DNA of 11,887 bases from JAGOTP01 sp964443315 (GTDB lineage Bacteria; Patescibacteriota; Patescibacteriia; 2-12-FULL-60-25), in assembly GCA_964443315.1 (NCBI GenBank), contig CAYUCP010000023.1, positions 1 through 11,887 of the forward strand, in the 5' to 3' direction. Position 1 is the first letter of the stretch, and the number at the start of each line of letters is the position of its first letter. The position numbers were made by a program, and so were the translations under genes. The notes below the pieces were generated by a model. It did no database searches. It was not told where the DNA came from and was given only the letters and a program-made list of their open reading frames with translations. Shown piece by piece: positions 1-5,016 of this stretch.

Positions 1-555
1 TTCCGGCGGGTGGGATCGCATTTTCAGCGGAAAAGCCAGCGGTAGTTCAAAGCCCTCAATCGCGAAAGCGAGCGGGACAACAATTCGCGGCTCAAGCGCA
101 TGGACCACTTCCGTGGCTTTTTTCGCATCAAGATACTGACCACCGCCAACTGGCAGTAAGAGAATGTCGATATTCTCCAGGCGACCAAGCGCTTCAGCAG
201 CAGGCGCCTTAGAAGCCCCTCCGATAAACCCGATAGACATTCCTTCAATTTCAAATCGATACATCAGAGGAAACGGGTGTTTCGCCCCCTCCTCTTGTAG
301 AGTCGTTCCAAACACAAACGCGCCTTGCACCTCATATTCACCTGGATCGGCAATGAGGAATGGGCTGTTCTTCAAGGCATCTAACGCAAACAATTCGCGA
401 TTTTGATGAGACAAGACAAGCACGTTTGGCTCGAGCGTTCGCGGAAAACGAAGCCCACTTTCCGACCCGTACGGATCGGTCAGCAACGTACACGAGGTAT
501 CCCCTAAAGACGCTTCAATTCGGACAGAGGTAAGGCCATGCCAATACAAGTGCAT
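1..555 (-). CDS. UlaG-like metallo-beta-lactamase-fold protein, degenerate active site, partial (C-terminus beyond window)
   Basis: This gene runs off the left edge, and the first 185 residues are visible. The start is the ATG at 553-555, the first in frame after a promoter-like site at 587-615. There is no Shine-Dalgarno. The sequence follows the UlaG-type Zn-dependent hydrolase pattern (COG2220): an N-terminal WHG segment (5-7), TDP at 26-28, SH at 49-50, DPGEYEVQGAFVFG at 70-83, a Gly-rich turn IGG at 111-113, DILLLPVGGG at 130-139 and EPRIVVPLAF at 155-164. In active members these positions hold a W-x-G-H-S motif, an HxHxDH motif, an Asp after the Gly-rich strand and a His after the final Pro. 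Here they read WHGLTS, HQNREL, GGAS and PLAF, so only His50 of the classic ligands remains. The fold assignment is confident. Catalysis is doubtful, and no substrate can be named. Confidence 0.8.
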   Translation of the reverse strand, partial: MHLYWHGLTSVRIEASLGDTSCTLLTDPYGSESGLRFPRTLEPNVLVLSHQNRELFALDALKNSPFLIADPGEYEVQGAFVFGTTLQEEGAKHPFPLMYRFEIEGMSIGFIGGASKAPAAEALGRLENIDILLLPVGGGQYLDAKKATEVVHALEPRIVVPLAFAIEGFELPLAFPLKMRSHPPE

Positions 556-586
556 ACGTGAAAAAATGATCCAAAATAACGGATAA

Positions 587-615
587 ATTGTATCAAGCGT
601 GCCGCGACTTCACAA
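587..615 (-). promoter_or_regulatory. Putative sigma-70-type promoter of the beta-lactamase-fold gene
   Basis: On the minus strand a -35 box TTGTGA (610-615) and a -10 box TACAAT (587-592) are separated by exactly 17 bases. They match the consensus at 4/6 and 5/6 positions. The predicted start of transcription, near 580, leaves a leader of about 25 nt before the ATG at 555. The site lies just after the strong hairpin at 679-707, so the gene is probably its own transcription unit. Confidence 0.5.
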
Positions 616-678
616 GCGATTTTTGTGGGTTTTTCCGAGCCTCGAAGGACATGCGTACATATCCGTCAAGGTTCGGTT

Positions 679-707
679 GGGAGGGCAGCGAGTGCCGCCG
701 CCCTCCC
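679..707 (-). terminator. Strong GC-rich hairpin after the 159-residue gene, possible terminator
   Basis: Bases 679-690 and 696-707 pair over 12 positions around a 5-base loop (691-695). In the minus-strand RNA one of the pairs is a G-U wobble. The hairpin starts 26 nt after the TGA stop of the GC-rich orphan gene and before the promoter of the next gene, which is where a terminator belongs. No run of U follows on either strand, so intrinsic termination is unproven. It could instead protect the 3' end or act with a termination factor. Confidence 0.5.
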
Positions 708-733
708 CCGAGAGAGACCGTTGTCTGATGCGC

Positions 734-1213
734 TCAGCCCGCGTAGGGAACGCGAGCGACCCGCGCAACACAGACGAGCCGGTTGGGTTGAAGCCGCGCG
801 ACCCGCACTCCCGGGCCGATCTCCCAGGTCCGCGAGTCATCCTCCAAGCCGGAGAGCTGGCTGAACTTCTCCAGAACCACCTCCCGCTGGTCAGGATCGA
901 TGAAGAAGAGCGTGTGCGCCACCACTTTCACGACCCCGATGCCCGCCGGGAGATCCGCCAGAAGTCTGGCGATATCGAGCTCATTCGGGGGATCAGACGA
1001 AACCCCGAGGAACTGGACCAGCACCGGAATCCTTCCGTCACCTCCTTTCAGCGCCTCCTTCACCTCGGCCGTCTCCGCACCGTCACCGATGCGAATCGAC
1101 CGATACTCCCGACCCGCGACGAGTTCAGGGACAAACCTTTGCTCGTAGCAGGTCACCAGCGTATCGCCGCTGAGAAGCGACAGCTGTGCCAACAGCCAAC
1201 CCCACGTCGTCAT
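734..1213 (-). CDS. Orphan 159-residue protein of unknown function, GC-rich
   Basis: I do not recognise a family. The ATG at 1211-1213 is preceded by AAAGGTG with a 5-6 nt gap. This is the only convincing Shine-Dalgarno in the window and fixes the start. The product looks soluble and alpha/beta: a hydrophobic stretch at 4-14, a hydrophobic strand RIPVLVQFLGV (61-71), a helix near 79-88, GIGVVKVVAHTLFFID (91-106), an acidic segment around 124-127 and a basic, Val/Arg-rich C-terminus. There is no signal peptide or membrane helix. Base composition differs sharply from its neighbours: 42 of 60 bases are G or C at 781-840, against 25 of 60 at 2401-2460 in the 348-residue gene. The gene has its own promoter, leader palindromes and downstream hairpin, which suggests a self-contained, possibly acquired, cassette. 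The long open frame on the opposite strand is rich in Arg/His/Pro and looks like a shadow. Confidence 0.65.
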   Translation of the reverse strand: MTTWGWLLAQLSLLSGDTLVTCYEQRFVPELVAGREYRSIRIGDGAETAEVKEALKGGDGRIPVLVQFLGVSSDPPNELDIARLLADLPAGIGVVKVVAHTLFFIDPDQREVVLEKFSQLSGLEDDSRTWEIGPGVRVARLQPNRLVCVARVARVPYAG

Positions 1214-1218
1214 GAAAC

Positions 1219-1226
1219 ACCTTTCT
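1219..1226 (-). promoter_or_regulatory. Shine-Dalgarno of the GC-rich orphan gene
   Basis: The minus strand reads AAGAAAGGTG just upstream of the ATG at 1213, with the AAAGGTG core 5-6 nt from the start codon. It decides the start of this gene. It stands out because none of the other seven visible start codons in the window has a comparable site. Confidence 0.6.
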
Positions 1227-1243
1227 TGTGAGCAACGCTCACA
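1227..1243. promoter_or_regulatory. Inverted repeat TGTGAGC-N3-GCTCACA in the leader of the orphan gene
   Basis: Seven-base perfect arms (1227-1233 and 1237-1243) flank three bases, immediately upstream of the Shine-Dalgarno. In RNA this would be a 7-bp hairpin touching the ribosome binding site. In DNA it could be an operator half-site pair. A second perfect 10-base palindrome, GAGACGTCTC, lies at 1271-1280 in the same leader. The role is unknown. Confidence 0.4.
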
Positions 1244-1295
1244 GGAGGAAGAAGCCCTCGCAACTTAAGAGAGACGTCTCAAAAGTCGGGCCAAG

Positions 1296-1324
1296 AACCT
1301 ACTAAAAAACCGGCATTTTGTCAA
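1296..1324 (-). promoter_or_regulatory. Putative promoter of the GC-rich orphan gene
   Basis: A perfect -35 hexamer TTGACA (1319-1324) lies 17 bases from TAGGTT (1296-1301), which matches the -10 consensus at only three of six positions. Transcription would start near 1289 and give a leader of about 76 nt, the longest in the window, holding both palindromes. The site falls in the AT-rich gap after ruvC. Confidence 0.45.
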
Positions 1325-1368
1325 TAAAATATTCTTTTTTCGTAAAAAAATGGCCCGGGACGGATTCG

Positions 1369-1872
1369 TTATTTTATCTCTTTTGTGAGCAAAGCCGTTT
1401 GAGCGAGTGGCCCACCAACAATCGCCAGTGCCAACGCATCAGCTGCGTCATCTGGCTTTGGAATGTCTTTCAGCTTAAGCAACCGCTGAACCATCTCCTG
1501 AACCTGTTTTTTGTCAGCCGCTCCATAGCCTGCAATCCCCTGTTTCACCTGATTCGGGGTGAGCTCAATCAAGGACACGCCTGCATCCGCGAGCGAAACC
1601 AGCGTCACGCCACGCGCCATGCCCACGTCCAACGCTGTTGTGACATTTTTTTGGAAAAACAATCGCTCCACTACGGCTGCGTCTGGTTTGGCTCGTTCTA
1701 AGACTTGTTTCAGCCCATCCCGAACTTGCTGCAGACGTACAGACAACGGATCCTTGGCACTCGTTTGAATGCACCCATGCCACACCCAGGCCATTTTTCC
1801 ACCAGCGTGATCCACAATCCCAACTCCGGTTCGATCGAACCCTGGGTCGATTCCAAGCAAACGGAGACTCAT
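1369..1872 (-). CDS. ruvC: Crossover junction endodeoxyribonuclease RuvC
   Basis: RuvC is a dimeric endonuclease that cuts Holliday junctions symmetrically in homologous recombination, normally working with the RuvAB branch-migration motor. The 167-residue product has the usual family length. All four acidic catalytic positions are visible: Asp9 in GIDPGFDRTG, Glu69 in VVERLFF, and Asp142 and Asp145 in DDAADALALA. The segment TPNQVKQGIAGYGAADKKQV (105-124) is also typical. The ATG at 1870-1872 lies 6 nt after the stop of the 348-residue gene with no separate Shine-Dalgarno, so the two are probably co-transcribed and may be translationally coupled. yebC lies upstream in the same cluster, echoing the yebC-ruvC order of Escherichia coli. 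ruvA and ruvB are not in this window. The gene ends in TAA, followed by AT-rich sequence with a T7 run at 1344-1350 but no convincing stem. Confidence 0.97.
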   Translation of the reverse strand: MSLRLLGIDPGFDRTGVGIVDHAGGKMAWVWHGCIQTSAKDPLSVRLQQVRDGLKQVLERAKPDAAVVERLFFQKNVTTALDVGMARGVTLVSLADAGVSLIELTPNQVKQGIAGYGAADKKQVQEMVQRLLKLKDIPKPDDAADALALAIVGGPLAQTALLTKEIK

Positions 1873-1878
1873 ACAAAA

Positions 1879-2925
1879 CTACATACGCCCTTGAAAGGCA
1901 TTTTGCACCGCTCGTTGAACAGCCGCTTGTAGCCCTTCGCTCCTTGTCACAGCCGTTATTCGGTTTGGTAGCTCACCATGGTTTTGGGTAAGCACTGCTT
2001 GCTTCACAGCATTCACTCGCTGAAGCAGATCAAAGGGCGAAAACCACTCTCGGCTTCCTGACATTCCGTTCGAATCTTGCAGAACTAGCTCAAGCTCTTG
2101 AAACGTTTGAACGTGTTGCAAACGCTGCTCAACAGACAGTTTTTTGTCTTCAATCAACTTCCTTCGGTCAAACACAGGCTGCTCGGGAAGTGGCTGTGGT
2201 GGCTTTATAGCGGGCTGATACTGCGCCAGTCTTCGCTTTTGTTGATAGGCACGGCGGAGCGCATCTCTAAATCCTAATCCAATTGGCGTTTTTTCTATAT
2301 ACGAAGAAAGTTCTTTTTCTGGTTCAGTAAGACTGGAATCATCGATATACTGAACTATTTCTAGCAACGCCTCTTGGCTTAACTCCGATTGATTGTTTTT
2401 TATTCCTTTTAGCTGTTTTAGCACACTACGAATATCGTCAAACGTATCCGCATGACCGAAGAGCCGCTCCATTTTTTCCTTCTGAACCAATGCGGCCTGT
2501 TCTTCAGCCGCCGCCTTCTGTTCAGGAGTCACCATCATTTCTCCGGCAAAGGTTACAACCTTTCTCACTGCATCTGGTAAACCTAGTACATTTGGAACCG
2601 TTGAAGCAAGAAAATCAGGTGATACTGGATAACCTTCCTCGACCACTTCTTTTATCTTAGCAATGACTTTCTGTAATTGATCTTTCGAGTAGAGCTGCCC
2701 TTTTGCATCCACAACATCTCCTTCAAGGTACGTTAACGCACGCTCCGCCTCATCAAACGTCAACGCATTTCCCAAAACTCGGCGTGACTTTTCTTCGGGT
2801 GACTGAAGTGTACGCTCAGCTTTCGAAGGAGTACTTGCCGCCCCTTCACTTCCGAGGAACCTCGTTCTATTGAGATCATCAACATCACGATTGATTGGTC
2901 CTCTCGTACCAGGCATGTTCATCAT
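1879..2925 (-). CDS. Orphan protein with three divergent ~70-residue repeats, between yebC and ruvC
   Basis: I do not recognise a family for this 348-residue protein. There is no signal peptide or membrane helix, so it is probably cytoplasmic. Residues 1-50 look polar and disordered. Three related units follow, at about 53-124, 158-228 and 271-342. Each starts with a polar residue and TF(D/Q), continues with a Leu-rich helix ending near a Gly, then a Tyr/Leu/Phe-Ser segment and a second long helix, and closes with a GL..A(V/L)(R/Q)(R/K)A-like helix. The linkers are charged (133-157, Glu/Lys/Ala-rich) or Pro-rich (237-251). The start is the first of two adjacent ATG codons at 2923-2925. A promoter ends 6 nt before it, implying a leaderless mRNA. 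The gene lies 43 nt after yebC and 6 nt before ruvC. A link to recombination or translation is suggested by position only. Confidence 0.85.
   Translation of the reverse strand: MMNMPGTRGPINRDVDDLNRTRFLGSEGAASTPSKAERTLQSPEEKSRRVLGNALTFDEAERALTYLEGDVVDAKGQLYSKDQLQKVIAKIKEVVEEGYPVSPDFLASTVPNVLGLPDAVRKVVTFAGEMMVTPEQKAAAEEQAALVQKEKMERLFGHADTFDDIRSVLKQLKGIKNNQSELSQEALLEIVQYIDDSSLTEPEKELSSYIEKTPIGLGFRDALRRAYQQKRRLAQYQPAIKPPQPLPEQPVFDRRKLIEDKKLSVEQRLQHVQTFQELELVLQDSNGMSGSREWFSPFDLLQRVNAVKQAVLTQNHGELPNRITAVTRSEGLQAAVQRAVQNAFQGRM
1900..2769 (-). repeat. Three-copy protein-level repeat within the 348-residue orphan
   Basis: The copies correspond to about 2554-2769, 2242-2454 and 1900-2115. The shared anchors are ALTFDEAERAL, ADTFDDIRSVL and VQTFQELELVL at the start, YSKDQLQKVIAKI, LSQEALLEIVQYI and FSPFDLLQRVNAV in the middle, and GLPDAVRKVV, GLGFRDALRRAY and GLQAAVQRAV at the end. 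The spacing between the TF anchors is 105 and 113 residues. I see no repeat at the DNA level, so the duplications are old. Confidence 0.65.
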
Positions 2926-2931
2926 GCAAGA

Positions 2932-2960
2932 AGTGTAACAAGTACGCTGTGAAAGACCAA
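2932..2960 (-). promoter_or_regulatory. Putative extended -10 promoter giving a leaderless mRNA for the repeat protein
   Basis: TTGGTC (2955-2960) and TACACT (2932-2937) are 17 bases apart, and the -10 box is directly preceded by TGT, an extended -10 motif. Only six bases (2926-2931) separate the -10 box from the ATG at 2925. With standard spacing, transcription would begin at or within a base or two of the start codon. The site lies in the 43-nt gap after yebC, so it would be an internal promoter for the repeat protein and ruvC. Confidence 0.45.
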
Positions 2961-2968
2961 TAGAATAT

Positions 2969-3691
2969 TTAAGCCAAATTGCTGTACACGCGGCTCACAT
3001 CATCATGCTCTTCGAGCGTTTCGATCAATTCTGCAACCGCCGTTCCCGTTGCTTCATCCGTCTCAATCAGTGTTTTTGGAATCCATTCCATCTCCACAAG
3101 ATCCGGTGAATAACCAAGCTTCGTGACCGCTTGAGCAACTTGCGCCAGATCGTTTGGCGCTGTGCGAACTTCTGTTGAATCTTCTGACTCGATCACATCT
3201 GACGCACCCGCTTCAATAAACGCGAGTTCTTGTTCATCTTTCCTGTCTGCCGGAAGTGCACCCGGGAAACGCACAACACCGACCCGATCAAACAAATAGG
3301 TAACCGCTCCCGCCATGGCAAGCGTTCCACCATTTTTTGAAAGCAGATGCTTCACATCGTTCGCGGTACGGTTTCGGCTGTCCGTTAAACACTCAATGAT
3401 GAGTGCAGTTCCACCTGGCGCGTAGGCTTCATAGGTAAGTGTTTCGATTTGCGCTTCACCTGCTCCGCCCGCTCCTTTTTGGATAGCGCGCTCAATATTG
3501 TCTTTTGGCAACGACGCTTTGCGCGCTCGATCAATTGCTGCACGAAGACCGGCGTTCATTTCTGGGTCAGCCCCTTTCTCACGAACTGCAACAGTAATTT
3601 CACGAGCCAATTTCGTAAACGAAGCTGAGCGTTTGGCATCAATTGCGCCCTTAAACTGACGAACTTTGTGCCACTTAGAATGACGTGCCAT
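2969..3691 (-). CDS. yebC: YebC/PmpR/TACO1-family protein
   Basis: Members of this family occur in nearly all bacteria and in mitochondria. They have been reported as transcriptional regulators and as ribosome-associated factors that help translation of polyproline stretches. The 240-residue length is typical. The N-terminus MARHSKWHKVRQFKGAIDAK (1-20) matches the conserved HSKW...DAKR opening, followed by FTKLAREITVAVRE and the family signature SLPKDNIERAIQKGAG (60-75). Later come YEAYAPGGTALIIECLTDSRNRT and the NGGTLAMAGAVTYLFDRVG segment. The usual Gly3 of the family opening is Arg here. The start is the ATG at 3689-3691, with no Shine-Dalgarno. A weak -10-like TAGACT at 3702-3707 lacks a good -35 partner, so the promoter is uncertain. 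Transcription from upstream is probably blocked by the terminator near 3754. The neighbourhood with ruvC is conserved across distant bacteria. Confidence 0.96.
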   Translation of the reverse strand: MARHSKWHKVRQFKGAIDAKRSASFTKLAREITVAVREKGADPEMNAGLRAAIDRARKASLPKDNIERAIQKGAGGAGEAQIETLTYEAYAPGGTALIIECLTDSRNRTANDVKHLLSKNGGTLAMAGAVTYLFDRVGVVRFPGALPADRKDEQELAFIEAGASDVIESEDSTEVRTAPNDLAQVAQAVTKLGYSPDLVEMEWIPKTLIETDEATGTAVAELIETLEEHDDVSRVYSNLA

Positions 3692-3744
3692 ATCGGTTGA
3701 GAGTCTAACGAACGATCAAGAAAAAGGCGAATTAACTGGATATT

Positions 3745-3775
3745 CAAACAAAAACACCCGGCATTCACCGAGTGT
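3745..3775 (-). terminator. Intrinsic terminator after the secreted Ig-like protein gene
   Basis: ACACYCGG-type arms at 3754-3761 and 3768-3775 pair over 8 bp (one G-U on the minus strand) around a 6-base loop. The minus strand then continues TTTTTGTTTG (3744-3753). The hairpin sits about 12 nt after the TAG stop of the gene on its right. The plus strand also carries a T7 run after the stem, so the element could act in both directions, though no plus-strand gene needs it. Confidence 0.85.
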
Positions 3776-3787
3776 TTTTTTCTCTAT

Positions 3788-4903
3788 CTAGTTCCCCATC
3801 TCTTCTCCTGGCTGGGTTGGAATACGTAAGAGCGTTGTGAGATCGTTCCCGCTCTTAATTGGGTTCACGTCCATAGTGTAGTCAGCTATGTTGGTGAGCG
3901 GCAGAACTGGAACGATATCATTCGCCGTTATCAAACGCTGGAAGGTGGCTTCATCTTGGAATCGGCGGAGTGTACGTTCTGGCATTACGCGGTAGAACTC
4001 GCGCGTGTTTTCGAGACGGACAAACGAGCCTGGACGGAAAGTCACATTCTTACGAAGCGGAATGTTCGAAATCTTCCAGTCTGGAACGGCTTCGATCGTT
4101 GGCTCTTTTTCGTACCACGAATTGAAGGTCGATTCCGTTGGGAACGCATGACGACGACCAACTGGATCAACGTAATAGACGTCGGAGTACTTGTGGTTCT
4201 CGTTCACTCGCGAAGGCGTTCCCCCTTCGACACGATATAAGCCGTTTGGTTTGATCCGCATCTGAGCGATGTTCACACGCAAAATGTTTTCTGGCGCATT
4301 TGGACCAACATAGATGAGAGGCGCATCGTCTGCAAACACATCCGAGATGTACTCGATCTGTTCATCGGTGATGTTATCGAGATCGATCACAATTGATTGG
4401 ACCATACCTGAATCATCCACGCGGCTAAACCAGGGATCATTCGCCATGCGCACATCGAGCGTAAGGGTTTTGGTTGTAACGGCGCGAAGATCATCCGTCA
4501 CTTGTACCGTGAAGGTGAAACGACCGGTGCGGTTTGGGGAGCCATTCAACCGAGCCATCGATTCATCGAACCAGACACCATCCGGCAAACCGCTTGAGAT
4601 GAGGGACCAACGATATGGTGCCGTGCCACCCACGACGTGCAAGTCGGCCTGAAGTGGCTGAGCGAGCGCAGCGACCAAGACCTGTTCCTGAATCAGGAAG
4701 GTCGAAGTTGCTGGAGCTGGGATCACGACTGGCATCACCTCAAGCGTGGTCGTCATAGATGTCGTAGATGTTGCCGTGGTGACGACATCAAGCGTCGTTG
4801 TCGCTTCAGTTGCTGAAGCTGATTGACCGATCAACACGCCACCGACAAGCAACGTAGCGATGAACACATTCCGTGCCCAACCGAGAAGGTTTTGTTGTGA
4901 CAT
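3788..4903 (-). CDS. Secreted or surface protein with an Ig-like (He_PIG-type) domain and a C-terminal 'HAFP...SWY' module
   Basis: The 371-residue product has a clear signal peptide: Arg11, a hydrophobic core at about 13-26 and a cleavage site ASA-TEA after residue 31. A Thr/Ser-rich stretch (32-68) looks like an extracellular linker. Residues about 76-152 resemble putative Ig (He_PIG) domains, with GGTAPYRWSLISSGLPDGV (92-110), LNGSPNRTGRF and FTVQVTD. The C-terminal part (about 230-345) has VYYVDPVGRRHAFPTESTF (242-260), NSWYE and a later FRPGSFVRLENTREFYRV. I associate this layout with exported proteins of Patescibacteria. The function is probably extracellular and structural or adhesive, and no enzyme motif is visible. 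The start chosen is the ATG at 4901-4903. A GTG at 4934-4936 would add 11 residues, but it falls inside the predicted -10 box. No LPXTG anchor or C-terminal membrane helix is present. Confidence 0.85.
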   Translation of the reverse strand: MSQQNLLGWARNVFIATLLVGGVLIGQSASATEATTTLDVVTTATSTTSMTTTLEVMPVVIPAPATSTFLIQEQVLVAALAQPLQADLHVVGGTAPYRWSLISSGLPDGVWFDESMARLNGSPNRTGRFTFTVQVTDDLRAVTTKTLTLDVRMANDPWFSRVDDSGMVQSIVIDLDNITDEQIEYISDVFADDAPLIYVGPNAPENILRVNIAQMRIKPNGLYRVEGGTPSRVNENHKYSDVYYVDPVGRRHAFPTESTFNSWYEKEPTIEAVPDWKISNIPLRKNVTFRPGSFVRLENTREFYRVMPERTLRRFQDEATFQRLITANDIVPVLPLTNIADYTMDVNPIKSGNDLTTLLRIPTQPGEEMGN

Positions 4904-4934
4904 AGAGGAAAATAAAGGAAAATTGATTGAGTAC

Positions 4935-4963
4935 ACCCTAGTTCATAGGCAAGCAGTGGGCAA
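4935..4963 (-). promoter_or_regulatory. Putative promoter of the secreted Ig-like protein gene
   Basis: TTGCCC (4958-4963) and TAGGGT (4935-4940) are 17 bases apart, with 4/6 and 3/6 matches to consensus. The start of transcription would be near 4928, leaving about 25 nt to the ATG at 4903. The site follows the terminator of the gene on its right, and supports the ATG over the GTG start. The -10 match is weak. Confidence 0.35.
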
Positions 4964-4978
4964 GACTGAATACCGAAA

Positions 4979-4994
4979 GACCCCGAGCGGGGTC
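4979..4994 (-). terminator. Intrinsic terminator after the His-tailed orphan gene
   Basis: GACCCC and GGGGTC arms enclose a 4-base loop. On the minus strand the stem starts 22 nt after the TAG stop at 5017, is preceded by an A-rich stretch and is followed by TTTCGGT, a short and imperfect U run. The plus strand has a better T run (4999-5004), so the element may act in both directions. Confidence 0.7.
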
Positions 4995-5016
4995 CTTGTT
5001 TTTTCCTCTTCGTATT

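Noticed and set aside
599..1231. A 210-codon open frame on the plus strand across the GC-rich orphan gene.
   Set aside because: It is rich in Arg, His and Pro, as expected for an antisense shadow of GC-rich coding DNA. It starts at a GTG with no Shine-Dalgarno. The minus-strand frame has a promoter and a Shine-Dalgarno.
1344..1364. A possible terminator after ruvC: a GC-rich CCCGGGCC stretch followed by T7 on the minus strand.
   Set aside because: No stem longer than three pairs with a usable loop can be drawn, so I do not annotate it.
3702..3731. A possible yebC promoter: TAGACT with TTCGCC 18 bases upstream.
   Set aside because: The -35 match is poor and there is no extended -10. It is mentioned only in the yebC entry.
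4904..4936. An upstream GTG start that would lengthen the secreted protein by 11 residues.
   Set aside because: It overlaps the predicted -10 box, and the signal peptide is well formed from the ATG at 4903.
1296..4940. Shared TAGGTT and TAGGGT -10 boxes before the 159-residue gene and the secreted protein gene, perhaps an alternative sigma factor.
   Set aside because: Two weak matches are too few to define a motif, and both fit poor sigma-70 boxes.
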